In this document: one piece after another, positions 23,402 to 31,281 of the stretch
How the letters are laid out: every line of letters starts with the position of its first letter
Numbering within the stretch: the stretch's first letter is position 1
Origin: Paenibacillus xylanexedens
GTDB taxonomy: Bacteria; Bacillota; Bacilli; Paenibacillales; Paenibacillaceae
Length of the DNA stretch: 33,788 nt
Reading direction: 5' to 3'
Assembly (NCBI RefSeq): GCF_007680605.1
Contig: NZ_VEIO01000016.1
Span: 1-33,788, forward strand
The notes under the pieces: model-generated
Seen by the model: only the letters and a program-made list of their open reading frames with translations
Database searches by the model: none
Told to the model about the DNA's origin: nothing
Position numbers and translations under genes: made by a program

Positions 23402-23773
23402 ATGGAACAACCGGTTAAAGCTCCACATGATTGCGATGATGCCTGCTTGGGTACGGAAACCGATGTGCAAACCATTCGCACCTCACTTATAGATCGGGAG
23501 ACCTCTTCCGAGATGGCGGATTGGTTCAAAGCATTTAGTGATCCAACACGTCTACGTATTATTGATGCACTGTTACAGAAAGAATTATGTGTACATGATC
23601 TGACGGTATTGCTCGACATGGGTCAGTCAGCCATCTCCCACCAGCTGCGCTCTCTCCGCAACATGCGGATCGTGAAGCGTCGCAAGGAAGGCAAGACCGT
23701 TTTTTATTCTCTGGATGATGCTCACATTGAGCAGATTTTCCTGCAAACGCTCCAGCATATCAAACACGGCTAG
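23402..23773 (+). CDS. ArsR/SmtB-family metal sensor, CadC/CzrA hybrid type
   Basis: A 123-residue repressor released from DNA by metal. The winged helix is at residues ~38-100 (FSDPTRLRIIDALL, then VLLDMGQSAISHQLRSLRNMRIV). Two metal sites appear intact in outline: an alpha-5 site Asp106, His108, His119, His122 with the exact CzrA/SmtB spacing, and CadC-like cysteines Cys11 and Cys15 (DCDDAC) plus Cys63 in ELCVHDL, where CadC has ELCVCD. So it may sense Zn and Cd/Pb. The start is ATG 23402, after GGCGGTG; GTG 23393 overlaps that site. Divergent from the ATPase gene. Confidence 0.88.
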   Translation: MEQPVKAPHDCDDACLGTETDVQTIRTSLIDRETSSEMADWFKAFSDPTRLRIIDALLQKELCVHDLTVLLDMGQSAISHQLRSLRNMRIVKRRKEGKTVFYSLDDAHIEQIFLQTLQHIKHG

Positions 23774-23795
23774 GCTACTGCCAGCCTGTTCAAAC

Positions 23796-23848
23796 CAACA
23801 GAAACCCCCGCCTCTCGGCTTCTAGCCGATGGACGGGGGTTTCTGTTG
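23796..23848. terminator. Bidirectional terminator
   Basis: CAACAGAAACCCCCG (23796-23810) pairs perfectly over 15 positions with CGGGGGTTTCTGTTG (23834-23848), with an inner TCGGCT/AGCCGA hairpin. It separates convergent arsR and AI-2E-family genes. Confidence 0.85.
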
Positions 23849-23870
23849 TATAAGGGAACCGTTTTAATAG

Positions 23871-25046
23871 TTACAGCAAACGGTTGTTGTTCGGATCATA
23901 AAGACCCGACTTATCTTTAAACATGTTGAATATATGGGACACCACCACTTTAAGTACCGCGTATCCCGGAACCGCCAGCAGAATGCCGACTACCCCGAAC
24001 AAATTACCCGATGTCAGAATGACAAAGATGATCGTGATCGGATGAATTTTAAGAGTTTTACCCATAATCTGCGGGGAGATAAGTTTACCTTCAATCAACT
24101 GTACAATGGTCCACACGGCAATCATTTTCAGCAACATCACTGGCGAAGTCACCAAAGCGACAATCAAAGCCGGAGTAATGGCAATCGCTGGACCCAGATA
24201 AGGAACCACACTCGTGAAGGAAGCAATGATTGCAAGAATCAGGGCATAATCCAAACCGATGACCATGTACCCGATGTAGAGCAGGACACCGATACAGAAG
24301 CTGACGATAATCTGCCCACGGATGAATGAGCTGATTTGGTGGTTAATATCATGCAACACGTGCATGGCACCGGTACGACTTTTGATTGGCAAAAAAGACA
24401 AAATCTTGTCCGGTAACTTCTTGCCGTCTTTGAGCAGATAGAACAAGATAAATGGCACGGTTACGATAGATAACACGGTCTCGGTAAATGCACCAAGGAA
24501 CCCGCCAAGCTTCGTCCAGGTGGAATTGAGGATCTCGGTTGCTTTCTCGGAAATGGTACCCCACCAGTCCTGCCAGTTCAGGTTGACCGTCTCCTGCACC
24601 TGGCTAAACAGCTGACTTCCTGTCAATTCCTCGAATTGATCCCTTACCGTTTCACTATAGGTAGGAAAATTGGCGATCAGTCCCATAATCTGATTGCGTA
24701 GCACGGGGATAACGGCCAGCACCACAACGGTCAAAATTCCGCCAATCGCGAGATAGAGAATAAGAATGCCCCAGCCCCGCTTGATTTTCCATCGTTCCAT
24801 CACATCCACAAGTGGATTGAGCAGGTAATAAAGGATGCCCGACAGAATAATAGGCAGAAGAATTGTTTTGATTAACACCGCCAGCGGGTGGAAGACAAAG
24901 GATACCTTGGTCAGCACCATAATGTTCAGTCCTACCAATAGCAGAATTAACAGAAACAGCACAAATTTGTTGTTCAGAAAAAATCGTTTAAATCGCTCAG
25001 GCCACACCCGGGTTTGTACCTCAGGTTGTTGCTCAGGTTGCTCCAT
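23871..25046 (-). CDS. AI-2E family (TqsA/YdiK-like) membrane transporter
   Basis: A 391-residue membrane protein with about eight helices, of the AI-2E exporter family; members export autoinducer-2 or act as Na+/H+ antiporters. Typical: LLLPIILSGILYYLLNPLV, a central amphipathic soluble stretch (SETVRDQFEELTGSQLF and following), FILFYLLKDGKKLPD, and the late motif SFTSVVPYLGPAIAITPA and IEGKLISPQIMGKTLKIHP. The start is ATG 25046, eleven bases after GAGAGG; an in-frame TTG at 25184 lacks a site. It stands alone. Confidence 0.85.
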   Translation of the reverse strand: MEQPEQQPEVQTRVWPERFKRFFLNNKFVLFLLILLLVGLNIMVLTKVSFVFHPLAVLIKTILLPIILSGILYYLLNPLVDVMERWKIKRGWGILILYLAIGGILTVVVLAVIPVLRNQIMGLIANFPTYSETVRDQFEELTGSQLFSQVQETVNLNWQDWWGTISEKATEILNSTWTKLGGFLGAFTETVLSIVTVPFILFYLLKDGKKLPDKILSFLPIKSRTGAMHVLHDINHQISSFIRGQIIVSFCIGVLLYIGYMVIGLDYALILAIIASFTSVVPYLGPAIAITPALIVALVTSPVMLLKMIAVWTIVQLIEGKLISPQIMGKTLKIHPITIIFVILTSGNLFGVVGILLAVPGYAVLKVVVSHIFNMFKDKSGLYDPNNNRLL

Positions 25047-25257
25047 AGGCTTGTCGTCCTCTCTTATGTATCTTTCTTCCGTTATGATCAACTTTCTGCC
25101 TGACGGGTACAATTCACTCTTGTACAAGCCAACATATGTATAATACTCCCGATTTATACGTATGAGCCAGTTTGACCGTTTCAAATTCGGCGAGTAAAGT
25201 CATTTTACCCCAAAATGCACAACGTGCCCCACATCGACCTATTGAAAATTTTACCAT

Positions 25258-25292
25258 ATAAAAAACGATCCGCCTCCGTTGGAGGCGAACCG
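25258..25292 (-). terminator. Terminator of the LLM oxidoreductase gene
   Basis: CGATCCGCCTCC (25266-25277) pairs with GGAGGCGAACCG (25281-25292), with G-T pairs, followed on the minus strand by a T run. Confidence 0.8.
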
Positions 25293-25340
25293 TCTCTCTC
25301 TGATCCGATGCTATTCGCTTTCTGCTGTCATATAAAACCT

Positions 25341-26366
25341 TTATACGTTTCCCGCAAGCTGTGCGATCAACTCATACGAGTGCAGGCGTGCTTGATGATC
25401 ATAGATCATCGACGTAATAATTAATTCATCTGCCTGCGTCTGGCGAATAAAGGACTCCAGCTGTCCCTTCACTTTCTCCGGTGAACCGTTCACCGCGGCT
25501 TTCAGTGTTTGAGCTACCGTAGCCTGTTCCCGATCTGTCCATTTGCCATCCATCACCGCTGGCGGCTGCACGAGTCCTGTGGTGCCGTGGATGATGTTCA
25601 GGAACTGTTGTTGCATCGTCGTTCCCAGCCACGCAGCCTCGTCATCGGTATCTGCCACCACGGCGTTCACCCCTACGATGACATAAGGCTCCTTCAGACT
25701 CTCCGACGGCTGGAAGCTACTCCGGTAGGTGTCCAGAGCAATTCGGGTATAATCCGGTGAGAAGTGGCTGGCAAAAGCAAACGGGAGTCCCAGCTGGCCT
25801 GCCAATCGTGCGCTGAAATCACTGGAGCCCAGCAGGTAAATCGGGATGTTCAGCCCTTCGCCGGGTACAGCACGTACGGGTGCATGATAGGACGTTGCCG
25901 ATGCATCAAAGTATGCACGCAATTCTGCCAGCAACTCAGGGAAATCTTCTCCGCTGTTCAGATCTTTGCGTAGCGCAACGGATGTACGGCGATCACTGCC
26001 GGGGGCACGTCCCAGACCCAGATCAATACGTCCAGGATATAGGGATTCGAGTGTACCGAACTGCTCAGCAATGACAAGTGGTGCATGGTTCGGTAGCATA
26101 ATGCCGCCAGAACCTACACGAATGGACTTCGTTCCACCCGCCAGGTGTCCGATTACAACCGAGGTTGCGGACGAAGCGATACCAGGCATGTTGTGATGCT
26201 CAGCTACCCAGTAGCGATAATATCCCCACCGCTCGGCATGCTGTGCCAGCTCCAGACTGTTGCGAAGTGCATCTGCAGGAGTTGATCCCACCACAACGGG
26301 TGCAAGATCAAGCACGGAAAGTTTGACGTCAGTGATATGTTCTTTATGTTGATGCTCAATACTCAT
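25341..26366 (-). CDS. LLM-class flavin-dependent oxidoreductase
   Basis: A 341-residue luciferase-like TIM-barrel monooxygenase using reduced FMN. Family features: LSVLDLAPVVVGSTPADAL at the start, RYWVAEHHNMPGIASS, LPNHAPLVIAEQFGTLESLYPGRIDLGLGRAPGSD and YLLGSSDFSARLAGQLGLPFAFASHF. It belongs to the YceB/YwcH-like group of unknown substrate. AAGGAG lies eleven bases before ATG, a little far. It follows the small ArsR gene on the same strand after 272 bases. Confidence 0.88.
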   Translation of the reverse strand: MSIEHQHKEHITDVKLSVLDLAPVVVGSTPADALRNSLELAQHAERWGYYRYWVAEHHNMPGIASSATSVVIGHLAGGTKSIRVGSGGIMLPNHAPLVIAEQFGTLESLYPGRIDLGLGRAPGSDRRTSVALRKDLNSGEDFPELLAELRAYFDASATSYHAPVRAVPGEGLNIPIYLLGSSDFSARLAGQLGLPFAFASHFSPDYTRIALDTYRSSFQPSESLKEPYVIVGVNAVVADTDDEAAWLGTTMQQQFLNIIHGTTGLVQPPAVMDGKWTDREQATVAQTLKAAVNGSPEKVKGQLESFIRQTQADELIITSMIYDHQARLHSYELIAQLAGNV

Positions 26367-26638
26367 TAAAGTTCATACTCCTTTGTGATTATATTTTTGC
26401 ATATCCAGATATATAGATATAAGTGAGCAAAAGTAACTTGAAAAATGAAACATAACTCTTACGTTTCGAAGAGCAACTCTTTTTAAACCTCTGGCAAAGA
26501 ATGCATGTTAGCTAAGAATACCCAAACAAGAATCACTGTGGACACACAAAAGTTCTTACAACATCTAGCCGTTCACATCCGGACGGAATCACCTGCTTGC
26601 TGCATATTGCATCCTTAGCTTCCGTTCCGGCATCCGGC

Positions 26639-26950
26639 TTATAACTCATGTTGTACGTACTCGGCAAAAGCCTGTATCGTTTCTTCATTGCGTCGATAGT
26701 ACGTCCATTGTCCTCTGCGCTCCGATAACAACAACCCTGCCTTGAGCATCGTCAACAAATAGCTGGAGATTACAGATTGTGCCAGTCCAGCCTTCAATTG
26801 AATCGTGCCAACACAGATCCCACTCTTACCGCCATCCGGATGCTGGGATAGCTCGAGGGGGGAGAAGTGCTGCTCCGGGTTTTTCAGCCACAGCAGGATC
26901 TGTCTGCGTGTCTCATTAGATAGTGCTTTGAAAATGAGTATAGGTTCCAT
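26639..26950 (-). CDS. ArsR-family regulator, probably translated from a leaderless mRNA
   Basis: A 103-residue winged-helix regulator: EPILIFKALSNETRRQILLWL, then AGLAQSVISSYLLTMLKAGLLLSERRGQWTYYRR. No metal-binding motif is visible; ICVGTIQLKA precedes the recognition helix. The start is taken as ATG 26950. TTGGCA, 17 bases, TATAAT precede it so that the first base of the ATG lies seven bases after the -10, where transcription would begin. A 14-codon upstream extension would run through the promoter itself. Its target may be the LLM gene downstream. Confidence 0.78.
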   Translation of the reverse strand: MEPILIFKALSNETRRQILLWLKNPEQHFSPLELSQHPDGGKSGICVGTIQLKAGLAQSVISSYLLTMLKAGLLLSERRGQWTYYRRNEETIQAFAEYVQHEL

Positions 26951-26956
26951 GGGTCG

Positions 26957-26985
26957 ATTATACCCCCTTTTTGACCTTTTGCCAA
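26957..26985 (-). promoter_or_regulatory. Sigma-A promoter giving a leaderless arsR mRNA
   Basis: Minus strand: TTGGCA (26980-26985), exactly 17 bases, TATAAT (26957-26962), then six bases and ATG (26948-26950). Five of six -35 bases and all -10 bases match consensus. Confidence 0.75.
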
Positions 26986-27003
26986 ACCCCATAAACTAAC
27001 AAA

Positions 27004-27022
27004 CCGACTCATCAAGAGTCGG
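27004..27022 (-). terminator. Terminator of the quinone reductase-type operon
   Basis: CCGACTC (27004-27010) pairs with GAGTCGG (27016-27022); the minus strand continues TTTGTTAG, a modest T run. Confidence 0.55.
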
Positions 27023-27052
27023 CTTGGTAATTCACATCTGTTCAATCCTATG

Positions 27053-27634
27053 TTAGAAACGTGTTGTTACCGTCTGTTTTACTTCATCCAGCATGGCTTG
27101 ATATGCAGCATCATCCAGATAACCAATACCACCGAAGAGCAGATGGCCTACCGGCTCGATGCCTACAAAATCAAAAATCCCTGTGTCGGACGTCAGTTTC
27201 AGCGCATCCGTCATACCAATCTGATCATATACATCCTTTGGCGTTCCGTGTGTACTGATCATAACACCTTTTTTACCCGTTAACAGTTTCTCGATTCCTG
27301 CTGCTCCAGATGCATAAGCAAATCCGTAAGCAAACACCCGGTCAACGTAACCTTTCAGAATCGCCGGAAGCCCTGTCCACCAGATTGGATAGATAAACGT
27401 AATAGCTTCTGCCTCTGTCACATATTGCTGCTCTGCAGCGATATCTTGCGGAGTCTGTCCTGCACGCATTGAAGCTGTATCCGCCTCCGTCAGTACAGGC
27501 TGAAATCCGAGCTGATACAGATCACGCACAACCACCTCATGCCCCTCTGCTTCCAGAGCAGTTACGGCGGTAGTCAAAATGGCTTTATTGAAGCTATCTG
27601 TGTGTGGATGAGCGTATACGATAAGATGTTTCAT
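27053..27634 (-). CDS. NAD(P)H-dependent oxidoreductase, flavodoxin-like fold
   Basis: A 193-residue FMN/FAD reductase of the MdaB/KefF/YwrO type, which reduces quinones by two electrons. Motifs: LIVYAHPHTDSFNKAI (phosphate loop), FIYPIWWTGLPAILKGYVDRVFAYGFAY (flavin and dimer contact), ISTHGTPKDVYDQIG. AGGAGG lies eight bases before ATG. It is the second gene after marR, 37 bases downstream, so the MarR protein most likely controls it in response to quinones or electrophiles. Confidence 0.88.
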   Translation of the reverse strand: MKHLIVYAHPHTDSFNKAILTTAVTALEAEGHEVVVRDLYQLGFQPVLTEADTASMRAGQTPQDIAAEQQYVTEAEAITFIYPIWWTGLPAILKGYVDRVFAYGFAYASGAAGIEKLLTGKKGVMISTHGTPKDVYDQIGMTDALKLTSDTGIFDFVGIEPVGHLLFGGIGYLDDAAYQAMLDEVKQTVTTRF

Positions 27635-27671
27635 GTTAATTTCCTCCTCAATTTTGGTTCAACAAATTAAT

Positions 27672-28094
27672 TTAAAAACGTCTGACAATCATGGACAATA
27701 AATTCTCCAACTGCTCTGACTGCTCTTCAGACAGATCGGCATAGATCATCTGATTAATCTGATTCGACACTTCTCGGAAGATCGGCTCAAGCTGCTTCCC
27801 TTTGTCCGTTAGGCGAATCATGGTTACCCGGCTGTCCTCAGAACTCTTGCTGCGTTCGACATAACCCAGCTTTTCCAGCTTGTTGACCAGCACCGTCACT
27901 GTTGGCTGTGTACGCTGAACACGTTCAGCCAGCATTTTGATGGATAATGTCTCTTCCCGGTACAAGAACATCAGGACATCTCCATGGGAAGGCACGATGC
28001 CTGTTACCTCATGCTGTTCCAATTCATGAACAATTCGTTTGTTCACATGATCTCTGATTCTTGCAATCATTGCAAAAGCGTTGTATTTTAACAT
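27672..28094 (-). CDS. MarR-family regulator, probably leaderless
   Basis: A 140-residue MarR-type dimer: VPSHGDVLMFLYREETLSIKMLAERVQRTQPTVTVLVNKLEKLGYVER, then wing SSEDSRVTMIRLTDKG. It contains no Cys, so redox sensing by thiol is unlikely. The start is ATG 28094, six bases after TATAAT; a farther ATG at 28109 lies inside the promoter and cannot be used by the same transcript. No ribosome binding site is present. It is the first gene of an operon with the NAD(P)H oxidoreductase. Confidence 0.82.
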   Translation of the reverse strand: MLKYNAFAMIARIRDHVNKRIVHELEQHEVTGIVPSHGDVLMFLYREETLSIKMLAERVQRTQPTVTVLVNKLEKLGYVERSKSSEDSRVTMIRLTDKGKQLEPIFREVSNQINQMIYADLSEEQSEQLENLLSMIVRRF

Positions 28095-28100
28095 AAATGC

Positions 28101-28129
28101 ATTATACATAGATGTCTATGTATTTTCAA
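28101..28129 (-). promoter_or_regulatory. Promoter with perfect palindromic operator, marR
   Basis: Minus strand: TTGAAA (28124-28129), 17 bases, TATAAT (28101-28106), then six bases to ATG. The perfect 9-2-9 palindrome ATACATAGACATCTATGTAT (28104-28123) fills the spacer and touches the -10. Binding there would block RNA polymerase, so autorepression is very likely. Confidence 0.8.
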
Positions 28130-28173
28130 CTCCTCATTTTTAGAATAAAATGGATACATCCAAGCATAGTGAC

Positions 28174-28221
28174 AAGGCCCTTGTACTCTCATACTGGTAG
28201 GTATGGGAGTACAAGGGCCTT
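28174..28221. other. 21-bp near-perfect hairpin without T run
   Basis: AAGGCCCTTGTACTC pairs with its complement, then CATAC with GTATG, one G-T in between; the loop is six bases. No T run lies on either side, unlike the other terminators here. It sits after the nitroreductase stop (28299) and before the marR promoter. It may end transcripts, protect their 3' ends or be a mobile remnant. Confidence 0.6.
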
Positions 28222-28298
28222 ACATGGTTACAACAGTTTAGGTAACAGAAAATTAGTTTGCACATCAAGAGCCGTTACTTTCGTTCTTTACCTTATCG

Positions 28299-28976
28299 TT
28301 ATTCAATCCAGTGTGTAATTTGCTCAACAGATTGGCGTGATTTCTCCCGATGAGGTTCTTCTGCACGATAACCAAAGGCCGCCATCACGGACACATCCCA
28401 TGCACCGTTCTCTAACAGTCCTGCATCTTCCAGAATACGATGCACCTCTGCATAATTGTATCCTTCGATCGGACAAGAATCGATGCCAATCTGAGCCGCC
28501 GCAGTCATCATATTGCCAAGAGCAATGTATGTCTGTTTAGATGCCCAGTCGAATAATGTTTTCGCGTTTTGAAGCAGACCTTGATTGTTTTGAAATTTAC
28601 CATAGGCTTCACTTGTCAGCTTGAATACATCATCAGGCATGCCCTGAACCTCTTTCAGCATGTACGCTGCATAAGGAGAGCTGTAGCTTGCATCCGTGCG
28701 CGCCAAGATCACAATGAAATGACTGGCTGTGGCTAGCTGACGCTGCGCACCGGACGACACCTCGGACAAGCGCTGACGGAACTCGGGATTTTGTACAATG
28801 AGAAACTTCCAGGGTTCAAAACCGATAGAACTTGGAGACAAACGACCTGTTTCAAGGATGAAAGCGAAGTCTTCTTCTGTAATTTTGCGTGACGCGTCAA
28901 ATAGCTTTGTGGCATGACGAAACTTGAATGCCTGCAAAATCTCTTCTTTTTTCTTTGTTTGTACAGTAACGTCCAC
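28299..28976 (-). CDS. NAD(P)H nitroreductase family protein
   Basis: A 225-residue FMN enzyme of the nitroreductase fold (YfkO/YdgI-like). Motifs: FKFRHATKLFD (FMN contact), ETGRLSPSSIGFEPWKFLIVQ, and GNMMTAAAQIGIDSCPIEGYN. It likely reduces quinones or nitro compounds. The start is GTG, with GGAG four bases upstream (AAAGGACG a little farther). Upstream at 29086-29133 are three AAAAGTA words and two GTACCTT words, perhaps operator sites. A large hairpin follows at 28174. Confidence 0.87.
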   Translation of the reverse strand: MDVTVQTKKKEEILQAFKFRHATKLFDASRKITEEDFAFILETGRLSPSSIGFEPWKFLIVQNPEFRQRLSEVSSGAQRQLATASHFIVILARTDASYSSPYAAYMLKEVQGMPDDVFKLTSEAYGKFQNNQGLLQNAKTLFDWASKQTYIALGNMMTAAAQIGIDSCPIEGYNYAEVHRILEDAGLLENGAWDVSVMAAFGYRAEEPHREKSRQSVEQITHWIE

Positions 28977-29172
28977 TCTTCTCCACGTCCTTTGTTTTAT
29001 ATATTATATGCTGAACCCGCATAGCTATGGATTTCGTTTGCTGTTTATGGCTCAGGTATCAGTTTAGATGTTATGCTCCAAATTGAAAAGTACGTACCTT
29101 ATTGTACCTTGGTTCCTAAAAGTAAGAAAAGTAAGTTGCATTTAATATAATTAAATACAAGGTTGTATCCTT

Positions 29173-30546
29173 CTACAACTTCCCCCTGCTAATCATAGTG
29201 ATGCGTCCATCTTCTTTGTATTCGACCTCAAATATGTCATTGGCAGACTCTAATTCAAAAGTTACTATACCTAATGCATCGGCTTTTCGATGAAGCTTGT
29301 AGGCATCCAAATCAATCTTAAATATGTTCTTGATGATTGGCCCTGCTTTTTCTCTTATTATCGTTTCGTTCATATTATATAATTTTTCATGGTAAGCCTC
29401 CATTTCTTGGCTATCTCCGATGAATGGCTCATAATTATTAACATCTCGAACTGTATAACCCACCCCTTCTTTTCCTTCAGTCATTTCAACAAAGTAATTT
29501 TGAGAAAATTGAAAAAAGAAAATCTCTCCACCCAGCTTATTATCCTTCGTTCGATGTATGCTTTCCAAATTTAAATTCGTTTTCCCCGACAAAGCGGCCA
29601 CCGATTCCTTAGCATCTGCCAAAGCAGTCTGAGATACCTCGTCCGGATTAATTTCCCCTGAGACCGATGTGACCTTATCCTGCTCCCATTCAATATACCC
29701 AAAACTTGTTTCATTCTGTAATGCGAGTGTAGTACGTATTACCGGTAATATCTCCCCCTGGTTCATGTTTACAAAGCGCCGAACAAGTATGGGTTTGAGC
29801 GTAGGAGCACTACCGATGCTCTCCAAAAGCGAAGGCACCTGACGCATATATCGATGCTCCAGCTTACTTGGCTTCATCTCGGCTCTCATCTGTACTTCAC
29901 GAAGGTTACCTGTCTTGGCGTCAAGCCAGATTTGGGCGTAATCTGCTCCTTTCTCCTGGCCTGCTTCGACGTATATTCTGCCAGACACAGGCAGATCTTG
30001 TACTTTGGTAATGCGTAGCTGTTTGCCCAGATCATCTCTCATCGTTACCGCAACATTCTTTTTCATCTGATCCGTAAGAATATCGATATTCAGTTCATCT
30101 GTAATCAGCAAAGCTGAAGCCGGATTCATCTGTTCCATCAACGGTTTCGCGAGTTGCCCGTCGTCCCAGTTCCACATAAATAGCCCGCCTACGATAACCA
30201 ATGCACTCAACCCTGCAACGAGAATGCCTCTACGACTTTTTCTATGACGTTGATGTCTTGGGCCAACTTTGGATGCATCTTTAGCTTTATCTTGAACTTT
30301 AGCTTTAACTGCATTTATATTTGTGTCTGTATCAGCGTATTCTCTTAATGAATTGGAGAGGGAATAAGAGCGTTTCAATGACGACTCTGAAGGGCTCATT
30401 TCACTCATTTCCTCTTCCTTACTGCTTTCCGTTCGTATCCACTGCACCTGCTGCAAAACCTTACGCTTATGATCTTCAGTAAAAGGAGACGTTGCAAACG
30501 GCCCTTTACGGATTTCCTTTTCCCATTGATCATCCTCATGTTTCAT
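29173..30546 (-). CDS. Probable membrane anti-sigma factor
   Basis: A 457-residue protein, one membrane segment near residues 107-127 (GILVAGLSALVIVGGLFMW). The N-terminal ~105 residues are charged and cytoplasmic (WEKEIRKGPFATSPFTEDHKRKVL), without the zinc HxxxCxxC motif of ZAS anti-sigmas; the large outer part (~330 residues) is rich in beta strands and has no recognised domain. The ATG at 30546 overlaps the sigma stop (ATGA), implying coupled translation. Order sigma then membrane protein is typical of ECF pairs. A weak hairpin overlaps its stop codon (29162-29179). Confidence 0.72.
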   Translation of the reverse strand: MKHEDDQWEKEIRKGPFATSPFTEDHKRKVLQQVQWIRTESSKEEEMSEMSPSESSLKRSYSLSNSLREYADTDTNINAVKAKVQDKAKDASKVGPRHQRHRKSRRGILVAGLSALVIVGGLFMWNWDDGQLAKPLMEQMNPASALLITDELNIDILTDQMKKNVAVTMRDDLGKQLRITKVQDLPVSGRIYVEAGQEKGADYAQIWLDAKTGNLREVQMRAEMKPSKLEHRYMRQVPSLLESIGSAPTLKPILVRRFVNMNQGEILPVIRTTLALQNETSFGYIEWEQDKVTSVSGEINPDEVSQTALADAKESVAALSGKTNLNLESIHRTKDNKLGGEIFFFQFSQNYFVEMTEGKEGVGYTVRDVNNYEPFIGDSQEMEAYHEKLYNMNETIIREKAGPIIKNIFKIDLDAYKLHRKADALGIVTFELESANDIFEVEYKEDGRITMISRGKL

Positions 30547-31121
30547 TCGCTTCTCTCCTCCCACTGCTTTCGAACCTTAACCTTAGCCCGGGATAGCCGT
30601 GATTTCACGGTTCCTTGGCTAATTCGTAACATATCTGCGATCTCCACCGTTGTAAGTTCATACCTCAGATGCAACAGAAGAATCTCCCGAAACTTCTCCG
30701 GTAGCGCCAGCACGATATCCCAAATCTCATGTACATGTGCTTTACGAATCACTTCCATCTCGGCGGATGGATGAGTTGATCGTTCTCGCATCATTTGTCT
30801 TGATCCGGATTGATCTTGGCCTGACTCTAACGACAATGTTTCTCCCCATAAACTGTTTCGGAAAAACCTCGACTTTCGGTATGTAAACGTTGTGTTCCTC
30901 GTAATTGTTAGAAGCCATGTTTTGATCGAGCAATCTCCCCGATAGGTTGCGATTCCTGTGTATGCCCGGACAAACACTTCCTGTGACAAATCATCTGCCT
31001 GCTCCGTATTTCTAGTTAAAAAATAAACATAATTCCACACATCATTGCCGTAATCGTGCATCAGGCTGGCAAGTGTGTCATTGTTGATGGTCTGGGCCTC
31101 TGCCAGAAAAGAATAGTCCAA
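30543..31121 (-). CDS. ECF-family RNA polymerase sigma factor
   Basis: A 192-residue group 4 sigma factor. Region 2: VWNYVYFLTRNTEQADDLSQEVFVRAYTGIATYRGDCSIKTWLLTITRNTTFTYRKS; region 4: LALPEKFREILLLHLRYELTTVEIADMLRISQGTVKSRLSRAKVKVRKQW. Both domains look complete. The start is TTG at 31121, eight bases after GAGGTG. It is followed without gap by its likely anti-sigma. A GGAACC, 16 bases, AGTCCT promoter upstream may be its own target. Confidence 0.88.
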   Translation of the reverse strand: MDYSFLAEAQTINNDTLASLMHDYGNDVWNYVYFLTRNTEQADDLSQEVFVRAYTGIATYRGDCSIKTWLLTITRNTTFTYRKSRFFRNSLWGETLSLESGQDQSGSRQMMRERSTHPSAEMEVIRKAHVHEIWDIVLALPEKFREILLLHLRYELTTVEIADMLRISQGTVKSRLSRAKVKVRKQWEERSE

Positions 31122-31142
31122 CGGATGTTCACCTCACTTAAT

Positions 31143-31171
31143 AGGACTAACTCAGTTGTCACTTGGTTCCC
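31143..31171 (-). promoter_or_regulatory. Possible ECF-type promoter of the sigma operon
   Basis: Minus strand: GGGAACC (31165-31171), 16 bases, AGTCCT (31143-31148). ECF promoters share a GGAAC-like -35 and a CGTC-like -10 at this spacing; the -10 here is only a partial match. Autoregulation is inferred. Confidence 0.4.
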
Positions 31172-31201
31172 TAATTTACTCATTAATTTTTATATTTTAG
31201 C

Positions 31202-31241
31202 AAAAAATAAAAAACAGCATGTCCAGACATACTGAACACGC
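31202..31241 (-). terminator. Terminator of the methyltransferase gene
   Basis: GCATGTCCAG (31217-31226) pairs with CTGAACACGC (31232-31241), with G-T pairs, followed on the minus strand by TGTTTTTTATTTTTTG. Confidence 0.8.
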
Positions 31242-31281
31242 CATCATAAAACGTTGAATCATGTACATATCAGATCCATAA

